Shown: positions 1 to 7,855 of the stretch, one piece after another | How positions within the stretch are numbered: position 1 is the stretch's first letter | Layout of the letters: each line of letters opens with the position of its first letter | Assembly (NCBI GenBank): GCA_016872555.1 | Contig: VGZO01000040.1 | Location: 1-39,616 of the forward strand | DNA from: Planctomycetota bacterium | GTDB lineage: Bacteria > Planctomycetota > Planctomycetia > Pirellulales > UBA1268 | Direction of reading: 5' to 3' | DNA length: 39,616 nucleotides | Program-made: the position numbers and the translations under genes | The notes under the pieces: generated by a model | Seen by the model: only the letters and a program-made list of their open reading frames with translations | Database searches by the model: none | What the model was told of the DNA's origin: nothing

Positions 1-178
1 CGCGAAAATCGCGGCCGAAGGGCCGCGCCCGATCCGCAGCAAAGCCGCCGCGCGAAAATCGCGGCCGAAGGGCCGCGCCCGATCCGCAGCAAAGCCGCCG
101 CGCGAAAATCGCGGCCGAAGGGCCGCGCCCGATCCGCAGCAAAGCCGCCGCGCGAAAATCGCGGCCGAAGGGCCGCGA
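1..178 (-). repeat. 50-bp tandem repeat, stacked terminator-like hairpins
   Basis: Three identical 50-bp units start at positions 1, 51 and 101, and a fourth partial unit starts at 151 and diverges after about position 177. Each unit contains a 7-bp GC stem (CGCGGCC/GGCCGCG) around a 4-nt loop. Read on the minus strand, each stem is followed by ATTTTCGCG, so each unit looks like an intrinsic terminator. The array lies directly downstream of the minus-strand tRNA-Lys. It runs off the left edge, so its full copy number is unknown. No unique spacers separate the units, so this is not a CRISPR array. The repeat is directly visible; the terminator role is inferred. Confidence 0.85.
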
Positions 179-191
179 CTAAAATAACCAA

Positions 192-265
192 TGCCCCGTC
201 TAGGACTCGAACCTAGAACCCTCTGATTAAGAGTCAGATGCTCTGACCAATTGAGCTAACGGGGC
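192..265 (-). tRNA. tRNA-Lys (anticodon CTT)
   Basis: The minus strand folds into a full cloverleaf with acceptor stem GCCCCGT/ACGGGGC, D arm, anticodon stem TCTGA/TCAGA with loop CTCTTAA, and T arm with the GGTTCGAGTCC pattern. The anticodon CTT (positions 229-231) reads lysine AAG codons. The discriminator base is A and CCA is not encoded. The tandem terminator-like repeat begins just downstream. Confidence 0.95.
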
Positions 266-420
266 CGAAGCAGTTTTCTACCGCCGGCGGGGCGGGGCGG
301 CAAGCGGCGGGGCGGCGTTGATGCCGCTCGCCGCGACCGGCTACATTCCGCTCCCTCTCCCTTCGGCCGCACCCCGCAAAACATTGAGCCGAAGGATCCC
401 TCCCCGCGGAGTCGCTTCCC

Positions 421-1248
421 ATGGGCCGATTCGCCGGAGCCAAGGGGCTCGTCCTCGGCGTCGCCAACGACCATTCGATCGCCTGGGCCATCGCCAAGGA
501 AATCCTCGCCGACGGCGGCCGGATCGGGTTTTCCCACCTCCCCGACCGCCCCGACGACGAGCGGCAGCGCAACCGGCGCCGCGTCGCCCAGCTCACCGAC
601 GGCCAGGCCGGCGCGGCGTTTCTCGTGCCGATGGACGTGTCGAGCGACGACCAGATCGCCGCGGTCATCGACCGGGCAAAGCAGGAATTCGGCACGATCG
701 ACTTCCTCGTCCACTCGATCGCCTACGCGCCGATGGAGGACCTCAAGGGGCCGACCACCGACTGCAGCCGCGAGGGCTTCCGGATCGCGATGGAGACCAG
801 CGCCTACAGCCTCCTGGCGGTCGCGCGGCTGGCGCGGCCGATCCTCGCGGCCGATGCCTCGATCCTCACGCTGACCTACTTCGGCGGCGAGAAGGTCGTG
901 CCCGGCTACAACATCATGGGTGTCTGCAAGGCGACGCTCGACGCCTGCGTGAAATACATGGCGTTCGACCTCGGCCCGGCCGGCGTCCGCGTCAACGCGA
1001 TCAGCGCCGGCCCGCTGCGCACGCTCGCCGGCCGCGGCGCCGGAGTCGAGGAGATGCTCGGACTCTACGAGCACATGTCGCCGATGGGGCGCAACATCAC
1101 CCACGAGGAGGTCGGCAAGGCCGGCGCGTGGCTGCTCTCCAAGGACTCGCTGGGGATCACCGGCGAGATCCTCCACGTCGATGCCGGCTACAACATCATG
1201 GGCTCCCCCGGGCGGCTGCTGAACCTCGTCCGCAAGCCGGGGGAGTGA
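421..1248 (+). CDS. fabI: Enoyl-[acyl-carrier-protein] reductase (FabI type)
   Basis: This 275-residue short-chain dehydrogenase matches the FabI family in length and motifs. FabI catalyses the last step of the fatty-acid elongation cycle, the NAD(P)H-dependent reduction of trans-2-enoyl-ACP, in the cytosol. The N-terminal nucleotide-binding region carries the FabI-style GVANDHSIAWAIA segment (residues 13-25) in place of the classical glycine motif. The catalytic Tyr-x6-Lys is Tyr163/Lys170, with the extra FabI tyrosine at 153. The C-terminal region GEILHVDAGYNIMG is also typical. The ATG at 421 starts directly at the conserved MGRFAGAKGLVLGVAND region. The gene is followed after 5 bp by a NUDIX gene and is probably co-transcribed with it. 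Confidence 0.95.
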   Translation: MGRFAGAKGLVLGVANDHSIAWAIAKEILADGGRIGFSHLPDRPDDERQRNRRRVAQLTDGQAGAAFLVPMDVSSDDQIAAVIDRAKQEFGTIDFLVHSIAYAPMEDLKGPTTDCSREGFRIAMETSAYSLLAVARLARPILAADASILTLTYFGGEKVVPGYNIMGVCKATLDACVKYMAFDLGPAGVRVNAISAGPLRTLAGRGAGVEEMLGLYEHMSPMGRNITHEEVGKAGAWLLSKDSLGITGEILHVDAGYNIMGSPGRLLNLVRKPGE

Positions 1249-1253
1249 CGGGG

Positions 1254-1685
1254 ATGGCGCGCGGGAGCGCGACGGCGATCGCCGTCGCGGTCGTGACCGA
1301 CGGTGAGATGGTGCTCGTCGGCCGCCGCAGTGCGGATGCCCGCGAGGCGCCGGGGCGCGCCGAGTTTCCCGGGGGCAAGCAACTCCCCGGCGAGGATCCG
1401 GCGACCGCGGCGGCGCGCGAGTGCTTCGAGGAGACCGGGATCGCGGTCGTCGTCGGCGCCGAGATCGCGCGGGTGCCGTCGGCGGCCGGTGACAGCGTGC
1501 TCGAGATCACGTTCGTCGCGGCCACGCCCGTCGATCGCGCCGCGGCGCCGCGGGCGCCATTTCGCTGGGTAGCGCGCGGCGACCTGGCCAGCCTGCCCTT
1601 CCCCGCCGCCAACGCGGCCGTCGTCGCCCGGCTCGTCGCCGCCGCCACTCACGGCGGGTCGTCGCCGCCGGGATGCCAGGGGTGA
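1254..1685 (+). CDS. NUDIX hydrolase (MutT-like)
   Basis: This 143-residue protein has a perfect Nudix box at residues 41-63 (G-x5-E-x7-RE-x2-EE-x-GI). Glu56, Glu59 and Glu60 are the expected metal-binding residues. The family hydrolyses nucleoside diphosphates linked to another moiety. The small single-domain form resembles MutT (8-oxo-dGTP) or related house-cleaning enzymes, but the substrate cannot be read from sequence. The ATG lies 5 bp after the fabI stop, within a purine-rich GGGGAGTGACGGGG stretch that can serve as ribosome binding site. The last 37 bp overlap the convergent yidD gene. Confidence 0.85.
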   Translation: MARGSATAIAVAVVTDGEMVLVGRRSADAREAPGRAEFPGGKQLPGEDPATAAARECFEETGIAVVVGAEIARVPSAAGDSVLEITFVAATPVDRAAAPRAPFRWVARGDLASLPFPAANAAVVARLVAAATHGGSSPPGCQG

Positions 1686-1897
1686 CAGCGAGCGATCCGC
1701 GCGAGGCCCCGCAACGAGCCCTTCACCAGGCCGTCGCGCTCGATGACGATCCGGACGTATTCGCTGCACGTGGGCCGAAACCGGCAGGTGGCGCCGAGGA
1801 GCGGGCTGAGGAGCCACTGATAACCGCGGATCGCGGCCACCACCAGCGCGACCAGCCCGTGATGCACGACCCGGCCGAGGCGGCGCGGCATGTCCAT
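1649..1897 (-). CDS. yidD: Membrane protein insertion efficiency factor YidD
   Basis: This 82-residue protein carries the YidD signature: an N-terminal amphipathic or hydrophobic segment, then IRGYQWLLSPLLG, CRFRPTCSEYV and a C-terminal RCHPWHPGGDDPP. YidD is a small peripheral inner-membrane protein that assists YidC-dependent insertion. A GTG at 1906 overlaps the rnpA stop, but a strong Shine-Dalgarno GGAGGTGA lies 5 nt before the ATG at 1897, which decides the start used here. It is the last gene of a coupled dnaJ-rnpA-yidD group. The usual rnpA-yidD adjacency is kept, but rpmH and yidC are absent from this locus. Confidence 0.9.
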   Translation of the reverse strand: MDMPRRLGRVVHHGLVALVVAAIRGYQWLLSPLLGATCRFRPTCSEYVRIVIERDGLVKGSLRGLARIARCHPWHPGGDDPP

Positions 1898-1902
1898 GGC
1901 CG

Positions 1903-2313
1903 TCACCTCCGTCGGCCCGCTGCCGGGGGCTCACCGCCGGGGCGCTCGCGCCGGCCGACGGCGCGGCGGCCGAGATCGACGAGCAACGTCTCGATTTCGC
2001 GCTGCCCCGCGGCCCCGGCCGGCACCGTGCTCGTTCGGACGACGACGCAGAAATCGTGATCGGCGGCCAGCGCGTGCGCGATCCGGCGAAAGGCCTCGCG
2101 AAGACGCCGCTTCCAGCGGTTGCGGACGACGGCATTGCCGACGCGGCGCGACACCGACAGGCCGAGCCGCGGACCGCCGGCCTCGTCGCGCCGGCGGACA
2201 TGGACGACCAGCCCGCCACCGGCCGCGGTCCGCCGGGCGGCGTAGACCCGTGCGAAGTCGGCGGCGCTGCGGAGGCGCGACGCACGCGGAAACGGTGCCG
2301 GCCGGTCGGTCAC
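1903..2313 (-). CDS. rnpA: Ribonuclease P protein component
   Basis: This 136-residue basic protein contains the RnpA signature RVGNAVVRNRWKRRLREAFR, with upstream SRLRSAADFARVY and RLGLSVSRR. It binds the RNase P RNA and aids removal of tRNA 5' leaders. The open frame extends further upstream, but the family's N terminus fits the GTG at 2313, which overlaps the dnaJ stop in a GTGA and implies translational coupling. The C-terminal 20 residues are Arg/Gly/Pro-rich and probably disordered. The partner RNA gene, rnpB, lies about 8.3 kb downstream in the window. The placement behind a dnaJ-like gene, not rpmH, is unusual. Confidence 0.9.
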   Translation of the reverse strand: MTDRPAPFPRASRLRSAADFARVYAARRTAAGGGLVVHVRRRDEAGGPRLGLSVSRRVGNAVVRNRWKRRLREAFRRIAHALAADHDFCVVVRTSTVPAGAAGQREIETLLVDLGRRAVGRRERPGGEPPAAGRRR

Positions 2314-3296
2314 CACTGGAGCCGCGACCGCGGCCCGCTCCCTGACGGCGGCTCGGCAGCGGCGGCCGCCTCGCGGAGGCGCTCGACCGCGGCGGCGTCG
2401 GCGCCCTCCGGCAGCATCACCTGGACCTCGGCGATCAGGTCGCCGCGCGTGCCGTCGCCATGGTGCACTCCCATCCCCGCGGCGCGGAGGCGGCGACCCG
2501 AACTGGTCAGCGGCGGCACGCGGAGGGTGATCGTGCCCCACGGGGTCGGCAGGTCGACCTTCGCCCCCGACAGTGCCTCGGAAAGCGACACCGGCAGCGG
2601 CACGGTGAGCGTGTCGCCGTCGCGCCGGTAGAGTGGATGGGGTTCGACCTTGACCTCGAGCAGCAAGTCACCGGCCGGTCCGCCGCCGGCACCGGGCATT
2701 CCCTGGCCACGCAGCCGCATCTTCGCGCCGTCGGCGATGCCCTGCGGGATCGTCACGCTGATCGTCTCCGCGCCTCCGCCACGGTCGACGCGGAGGTCGC
2801 TCTTACCCCCTTCGATCGCGAGCTTGAAGGGAACCACGAGCGCACTCTTGAGATCGTCGCCGGTGGCCTGGGTGGCGCGGCGGCGCGAGCGCGACTTCGA
2901 CCCGCCACCCCCTCCGGGGGCCGCTCCCTGGCCACCGAACAGGTCGGCGAAGCCGCCGCCGAACAGGCTCTCGAGATCGATCTCGCCGGTGTCGAAGCCG
3001 CCCCCCTCGCCTCCGGGAAACCCGGCGCCGGGAAACGGCCCCCGCCCACCGCGCCGTCCCCCTGCGGCCTGCGCGCCCTCGAACGCACTGCCGTAGCGGT
3101 CGTACATCTCGCGCTTGCCGGGATCGTTGAGGACGTCGAACGCCGTCTGGACGCGCTTGAATTTCTCCTTCGCCGCATCGTCGTCGGGATGGAGATCGGG
3201 GTGGTACTTCCGCGCCAATTCGCGGTAGGCCTTGCGGATCTCGTCGGCCGAGGCGGTCCGCGGGACACCGAGCGTCTGGTAATGGTCGTCGGCCAT
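2310..3296 (-). CDS. DnaJ-class co-chaperone without zinc finger (CbpA-like)
   Basis: This 328-residue protein has an N-terminal J domain (residues 5-70) with the HPD motif at 32-34. A Gly/Phe-rich linker (about 75-145, with a GGGFADLFGG segment) follows, then two DnaJ C-terminal beta-domains (about 165-315). No CxxCxGxG repeats are present, so it is a type II J protein like CbpA rather than canonical DnaJ. It stimulates DnaK ATPase and delivers substrates. The ATG at 3296 was chosen because the J domain begins there; upstream in-frame sequence lacks homology. An AGGCGG sequence sits 6 nt upstream. Its stop overlaps the rnpA start. Confidence 0.92.
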   Translation of the reverse strand: MADDHYQTLGVPRTASADEIRKAYRELARKYHPDLHPDDDAAKEKFKRVQTAFDVLNDPGKREMYDRYGSAFEGAQAAGGRRGGRGPFPGAGFPGGEGGGFDTGEIDLESLFGGGFADLFGGQGAAPGGGGGSKSRSRRRATQATGDDLKSALVVPFKLAIEGGKSDLRVDRGGGAETISVTIPQGIADGAKMRLRGQGMPGAGGGPAGDLLLEVKVEPHPLYRRDGDTLTVPLPVSLSEALSGAKVDLPTPWGTITLRVPPLTSSGRRLRAAGMGVHHGDGTRGDLIAEVQVMLPEGADAAAVERLREAAAAAEPPSGSGPRSRLQW

Positions 3297-3421
3297 CGCG
3301 AACCGCCTGGGGAAGCGCCGCGGACAGCCCAGCACCGCACGGGGGACGGGTGACCGATGGCAGAAAAGCTTCGGAAAAGCAGTGTAGGACCGGTGTTCGT
3401 CGGCGGGCAAGCCGCCGGCCG

Positions 3422-5641
3422 CTATCGCTGCCTTCCGCGCCGTTCACGGCGCGCAGCCCCCTCGCCACGCGGCTGCGCGCGCCGCCCACGCGGGACCGGG
3501 CCCGACGAAGGCTCGGCGGCGACCGCTCCCGAGTCGCCGTCAAGGAACATGCTCTGGCAGCGGATCGCGGGCTCTCCCGCAGGCGGCTGGCGGAGGTGAA
3601 ACGCCCCGTCGCTGTCCATCACCCGGGCGCGGGTGTTGTCGGCGAGGTAGACCGGCACGATCTCGCGGAGGATCCGGGCGACCAGATCGGGGCTCTCGAT
3701 CGGCACCATCACCTCGACGCGCCGGAAAAAGTTGCGCGGCATCCAGTCGGCGCTGGCGATGAACACCCGCGCGTCGTCGTCGGGGCCGAACACGTACAGC
3801 CGGCTGTGTTCGAGGAACCGGTCGACGATGCTCCGCACGCGGATCGTCTCGCTCAGGCCCGGCACCCCCGGCCGCAGCGCGCAGATGCCGCGGGCGATGA
3901 TGTCGATCGGCACCCCCGCCTGGCTGGCCCGGTACAGGGCGACGATCACCTCGCGGTCGACCAGCGCGTTGAGCTTGGCGACGATCCGCGCGGGCTTCCC
4001 TGCCCGGGCCCGCGCCGTCTGCCCGTCGATCAGCTCGAGCGTCCGCCGGTGGAGATCTGCCGGAGCGACCACCAATTTCCGCCACGCGTGCCCCTGCGAG
4101 TAGCCGGTGAGGAGATTGAACACCGCCGAGGCGTCCTCGGCGATCTGCTCGTCGGCGGTGAACAGGCCGAGGTCGGTGTACGACAGCGCGGTGGTGGGGT
4201 TGTAGTTGCCGGTGCCGAGGTGGACGTAGCGGCGCAGCCCCTGCCCCTCGGCGCGGATCACCAGCGACAGCTTGCAGTGTGTCTTCAGGTCGAGGAACCC
4301 GAACACGACGTGGACACCGGCCCGCTCCATGAGCCGTGCCCAGGAGACGTTGTTGGCCTCGTCGAACCGCGCCTTGAGCTCGACCAGTGCCGTGACGTGC
4401 TTGCCCGCCTCGGCCGCGGCGATCAGGGCGCGGGAGATCGGCGAATCGCCGCTGGTGCGGTAGAGCGTCTGCTTGATCGCCAGCACGCGCGGATCGGCGG
4501 CCGCCCGGGTGACGAATTCGACGACTGGATCGAACGACTCGAAGGGATGGTGGAGGAGGATGTCGCGCGCGGCGATCTCGGCGAACAGGTCGTCGCCACG
4601 GCGCTCGAGGCCGCGTGGCATCCGCGGCGTGAACGCCCGGTCGTGGAGCTGCGGGTATCCGGGGAGGCGGTGGAGCTCCCACAGGCAGGTCAGATCGAGC
4701 GGCCCGTCGATCCGGTAGACCTCGGAGTAGCCGTCTTCGCTCCCCTGCTGGAGCTCCTCTTCGTCGATGATCGCCCGGGCCACGGAGTCGTCGGCGGCGC
4801 GGGCCGAGACCTCGATCCGCACCGCCTGGCCGCGCTGCCGCGCCTTGAGCCGTTCCTCGATCAGTTTGAGCATGTCGTCCGATTCCTGCTCGAGCAGCTC
4901 GAGGTCGCTGTCGCGCGTGATCCGGAACGTCGTCCAGGACAGGACCCGGAAGCCACCGAACAGCTCCGAGAGCCGCGCCGCGACGAGGTCCTCGAGCAGC
5001 ACGAAGCGCAATTGCCCGGGAACGGCGCAGCCGACGTTGATGAACCGCGGCAGCACCTGCGGCACCTGGACGACGGCGAACAGGCGCTTCGGCCCGAGCC
5101 CCTGCTGGCGCTCGAGCTGGACGCCGATGTACAGCCCGCGGTTGTGGTAGCGCGGCGAGGGATGCGACGGGTCGATCGCCATCGGCGTGAGGATCGGCAG
5201 CGCGCGCTCGTAGAAGAAGCGGTCGATGGCCGCGCGCTGGTCGGCGTCGAGATCGGCGTGGCGCACCAGCCCGAATCCCTCGGCCGCCATCGCCGGGCCG
5301 ATGCTCTCGCGGAGGCAGCGGTATTGCCGGGCCACCAATTCCTGCGTGCGGACGCCGATCCGGCGGAGCTGTTCGACGGCGGGGAGCCCGTCCGGGGCCT
5401 CGTCCTGCGGAGCGCTCTCGCCGAACGCCTGTTCGCGGAGCCCCGCCACCCGGACCATGAAGAACTCGTCGAGGTTGGAGCTGACGATCGCCAGGAACTT
5501 CAGCCGCTCCATCAGCGGGTTGTCGGGGTTCTCGGCCTCCTCGAAGACGCGGAGGTTGAACTCCAGCCAACTCAACTCGCGGTTGATGAACGCCTCGGCG
5601 GCGGTGGGCTCGATGGCGGGTGGGGGGTCGGCGACTGACAT
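3422..5641 (-). CDS. ppk1: Polyphosphate kinase 1
   Basis: This 739-residue protein covers all Ppk1 regions. The N domain starts FINRELSWLEFNLRVFEEA, with the conserved SSNLDEFFMVRVAGL. The middle region contains SHPSPRYHNRGLYIGV and the kinase-like C domains. The catalytic region LKTHCKLSLVIR holds the histidine autophosphorylated in this family, followed by HLGTGNYNPTTALSYTDLGLFT. Ppk1 reversibly transfers the ATP gamma-phosphate to polyphosphate. The ATG at 5641 begins MSVADPPP shortly before the conserved N domain; the frame stays open for another 774 nt upstream with no homology. A roughly 30-residue Arg-rich tail ends the protein. It is transcribed divergently from the CitG-like gene. 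Confidence 0.95.
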   Translation of the reverse strand: MSVADPPPAIEPTAAEAFINRELSWLEFNLRVFEEAENPDNPLMERLKFLAIVSSNLDEFFMVRVAGLREQAFGESAPQDEAPDGLPAVEQLRRIGVRTQELVARQYRCLRESIGPAMAAEGFGLVRHADLDADQRAAIDRFFYERALPILTPMAIDPSHPSPRYHNRGLYIGVQLERQQGLGPKRLFAVVQVPQVLPRFINVGCAVPGQLRFVLLEDLVAARLSELFGGFRVLSWTTFRITRDSDLELLEQESDDMLKLIEERLKARQRGQAVRIEVSARAADDSVARAIIDEEELQQGSEDGYSEVYRIDGPLDLTCLWELHRLPGYPQLHDRAFTPRMPRGLERRGDDLFAEIAARDILLHHPFESFDPVVEFVTRAAADPRVLAIKQTLYRTSGDSPISRALIAAAEAGKHVTALVELKARFDEANNVSWARLMERAGVHVVFGFLDLKTHCKLSLVIRAEGQGLRRYVHLGTGNYNPTTALSYTDLGLFTADEQIAEDASAVFNLLTGYSQGHAWRKLVVAPADLHRRTLELIDGQTARARAGKPARIVAKLNALVDREVIVALYRASQAGVPIDIIARGICALRPGVPGLSETIRVRSIVDRFLEHSRLYVFGPDDDARVFIASADWMPRNFFRRVEVMVPIESPDLVARILREIVPVYLADNTRARVMDSDGAFHLRQPPAGEPAIRCQSMFLDGDSGAVAAEPSSGPVPRGRRAQPRGEGAARRERRGRQR

Positions 5642-5752
5642 GACAGACGTGGAGCCGTGGCGCGAGCAGTGATCCGGACGGTTGGAGGACGGCCTTGGGG
5701 AGTCTACCCTGCGCTCTCCCGGCCCGCCGTCCGGAGCCCCCGCAGCACCCCG

Positions 5753-6625
5753 ATGACCCGCCCAACTCCACCTCCCGTCCCGGCGCCGTCGCGCGGCCGC
5801 TGCATCGCTGCCGCCTGCCGGCTCGAGGCCAACGCGCCGAAGCCAGGCAACGTCCATCCCGGCGCGGCGTTTCCCGATCTCGACCACGGCGAGCTCGTCG
5901 CCGCGGGGCGGGCGCTGGCGGAGCCGTTCGACGCCGCCGCCGGGAGACCGCTCGGGAAGACGATCCTCGCCGGCGTCCGCGCGAGCCGGCGCGTCACGCG
6001 CTCCAACGCCAACCTCGGGATCGTGCTGGCGACCGCGCCGCTCGCCGCCACGCCTGGCGCGCCGGGCCCGCTCGACCCCGGCGCTGTCGAGGCGACGCTC
6101 GCCCACCTCACCCCCGCCGACGCCGCCGACGTCTGGGAGGCGATCCGCCTCGCCGCCCCGGGGGGCCTCGGGCGGCGGCCGGAACACGACCTCGCCGCCG
6201 CGCCCCCACCCGACCTGATGGCGGCGATGCGCGCCGCCGCCGGCCACGATCGGATCGCCCGGCTGTGGGCCGAGGGCTACCGGCCGCTGTACGACGGGCT
6301 CGTCGCCGACCTCGCCGCCGAGGTCGCGGCCGCGGCGACTCTCGACGACGCGATCGTGCGCGCCTTCCTCGGGCAACTCGCCCGCGAGCCCGATACCCAT
6401 GTCGCCCGGCGCCATGGCGCCGGCGTCGCGGACGACCTGTCACGCGCGGCGGCAGCCGTCCTCGCAGCGCCCGACTGGCGCTCCGCCGCCCGGCGCCTCG
6501 ACGCGCGGCTGCGGGCCCCGAACCGGATCAATCCCGGCACGACCGCCGATCTGGTCGCCACCGCCCTGTACATTCTCCTCTGGGAGGGCCGGTTGGCGAT
6601 CGACGCCGTCGGCGCCGCAGGATGA
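5753..6625 (+). CDS. CitG-like triphosphoribosyl-dephospho-CoA synthase family protein (candidate H4MPT biosynthesis gene)
   Basis: This 290-residue protein has the CitG/MdcB family motifs: EANAPKPGNVHPG near the N terminus (residues 25-37), SNANLGIVLA near 90, DTHVARRHG, and RINPGTTADLVATALYI near the C terminus. True CitG makes the prosthetic group of citrate lyase, but no citrate or malonate lyase genes are present here. A CitG homologue (COG1767, ORF5 in Methylobacterium, from memory) belongs to H4MPT C1 clusters, and mch follows 1.4 kb downstream. A role in making H4MPT is therefore the better inference. The ATG at 5753 was chosen because the upstream frame lies in the ppk divergent region. 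The PTPS-like gene follows after 18 bp. Confidence 0.8.
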   Translation: MTRPTPPPVPAPSRGRCIAAACRLEANAPKPGNVHPGAAFPDLDHGELVAAGRALAEPFDAAAGRPLGKTILAGVRASRRVTRSNANLGIVLATAPLAATPGAPGPLDPGAVEATLAHLTPADAADVWEAIRLAAPGGLGRRPEHDLAAAPPPDLMAAMRAAAGHDRIARLWAEGYRPLYDGLVADLAAEVAAAATLDDAIVRAFLGQLAREPDTHVARRHGAGVADDLSRAAAAVLAAPDWRSAARRLDARLRAPNRINPGTTADLVATALYILLWEGRLAIDAVGAAG

Positions 6626-6643
6626 ACCGCGGGGACCCGGCCG

Positions 6644-7138
6644 ATGGGTGAACAGTTCTCGGTCCGGCTCGAGAAGGCCGTCCACGTCTTCGCGGCGGGC
6701 CACTTCATCACGCTCACCGACGACCTCTGCGAGCCGGTCCACGGCCACAATTGGCGCGTCGCCGTCGAGTGGTCGGGAACACCCGATCGCCACGGCATGG
6801 TGGTCGACTTCATCTGGCTGCGCGACCGGCTCGCCGCGGTGCTGGCGCGGCTCGACCACCGGATGCTGCTGGCGACCGGCAACCCGCTGCTCCCGGTGGC
6901 GACGGCCACCGGCCCGCTCGGCGGCGCGGAGGTCACGGTGCGCTTCGCGAACCGGCGCTGGGTGTTTCCGGCGGAGGAGTGTGCGCTCCTCCCGGTGGCC
7001 AACACCACCGCCGAGTGGCTGGCGCGGTGGATCGGCGGCGAACTGCTCGCGACGGCGCCGGCGCGCCCAGAGCGGCTGAGCGTGGCGGTCGACGAGTGCC
7101 TCGATCAGTGGGGCACCTGGACATGGACGCCCGACTGA
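6644..7138 (+). CDS. 6-pyruvoyl-tetrahydropterin synthase / QueD family protein
   Basis: This 164-residue protein has the PTPS/QueD fold hallmarks. A zinc-binding His lies in the AAGHFI segment near residue 20. The CxxxHGH motif (CEPVHGHNWRV, about 29-39) supplies a catalytic Cys and two zinc histidines. MVVDF (52-56), LDHRML (90-95) and NTTAEWLARWI (119-129) are typical downstream motifs, and ECLDQW holds the late acidic residue. The family acts on dihydroneopterin triphosphate, yielding 6-pyruvoyl-tetrahydropterin or carboxytetrahydropterin for queuosine. No other queuosine genes are nearby. Its tight pairing with the CitG-like gene and proximity to mch suggest, as inference, a pterin step of H4MPT synthesis. 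Confidence 0.85.
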   Translation: MGEQFSVRLEKAVHVFAAGHFITLTDDLCEPVHGHNWRVAVEWSGTPDRHGMVVDFIWLRDRLAAVLARLDHRMLLATGNPLLPVATATGPLGGAEVTVRFANRRWVFPAEECALLPVANTTAEWLARWIGGELLATAPARPERLSVAVDECLDQWGTWTWTPD

Positions 7139-7168
7139 CCGGCGCTCCGCGTTGCCCTCGCGCCCGCG

Positions 7169-7855
7169 TCACGGTGCCGCAGCCGGCTCGTCGACGACGA
7201 ACAGCTTCGCCGCCGCGTCCCGCGCCAGGGCCACGCTCCCCCGTGGCACGCGGATCCGCATCAGGCCGCCGCCGTCGGCTTGGTGCTCGACCTCGCCGAC
7301 CGTGCCGATCGCCAGGCCCGCGTCGGTGAGGTAGCGGAGGAACTCGGCCGACTGGTCGATGACGCGCGCCAGCCGGAAGGTGACGCCGGTGTCGCAGTCG
7401 GCGAGCGGCCGCGGCGGCCCGCCCGCCGGAGCCGGCAGCGACTCGCCGTCGGCGCGCGGGATCGGATCGCCGTGGGGATCGACGTCGGGGTGGCCGAGCC
7501 AGGCGTCAATCCGGTCGACGAGCAGGTCGCTGACGGCGTGTTCCATGTGCTCCGCCTCGTCGTGGACCTCGTCCCAGGTCATGTCGAGGACGCGCATCAG
7601 GAACAACTCGAGGAGCCGATGGCGCCGCAGCACGCGCAGCGCCAGCACGCGACCCGCACGCGACAGCGACACGCCTTCGTAGGGCCGGTGGGTCGCGAGG
7701 CGGGCGACGTCGAGCGTCTTGAGCATGCTCGTCACCGTGCCCGGCGAGACTCGAAGCGCCGTGGCGAGCTGCCCGGTGGTCGCCGGCCGACCTCCCTGCG
7801 ACGAGGTGATCTGGTAGATCGTCTTGACGTAGTTCTCGACCGTCAGGCTGGGCAT
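7169..7855 (-). CDS. DtxR/MntR-family metal-dependent regulator with FeoA-like domain
   Basis: This 228-residue protein has the DtxR architecture. The winged helix-turn-helix (residues 1-62) includes SLTVENYVKTIYQI, ATTGQLATALRVSPGTVTSML and GVSLSRAGR. The metal-binding dimerisation domain (65-120) has HRLLELFLMRVLDMTWDEVHDEAEHMEHAVS. A C-terminal FeoA/SH3-like domain covers about 150-220. Such proteins repress or activate iron or manganese transport genes when metal is bound. The ATG at 7855 is preferred over the adjacent GTG at 7858 because a GGGAGAGG lies upstream at usable spacing. It is convergent with the PTPS gene and divergent from mch, so its operator may lie in the 148-bp gap shared with mch. 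Confidence 0.88.
   Translation of the reverse strand: MPSLTVENYVKTIYQITSSQGGRPATTGQLATALRVSPGTVTSMLKTLDVARLATHRPYEGVSLSRAGRVLALRVLRRHRLLELFLMRVLDMTWDEVHDEAEHMEHAVSDLLVDRIDAWLGHPDVDPHGDPIPRADGESLPAPAGGPPRPLADCDTGVTFRLARVIDQSAEFLRYLTDAGLAIGTVGEVEHQADGGGLMRIRVPRGSVALARDAAAKLFVVDEPAAAP

Noticed and set aside
1-178. CRISPR array
   Set aside because: Units are identical end to end with no unique spacers and no cas genes nearby.
3350-5638. Long plus-strand open frame opposite ppk1
   Set aside because: The minus strand here has full Ppk1 homology. The plus frame is an acidic/Arg low-complexity shadow caused by GC bias at codon positions.
6644-7138. QueD of queuosine synthesis as a firm call
   Set aside because: Motifs allow it, but no queC, queE or queF lies near and the neighbours are C1 genes, so only the family is assigned.
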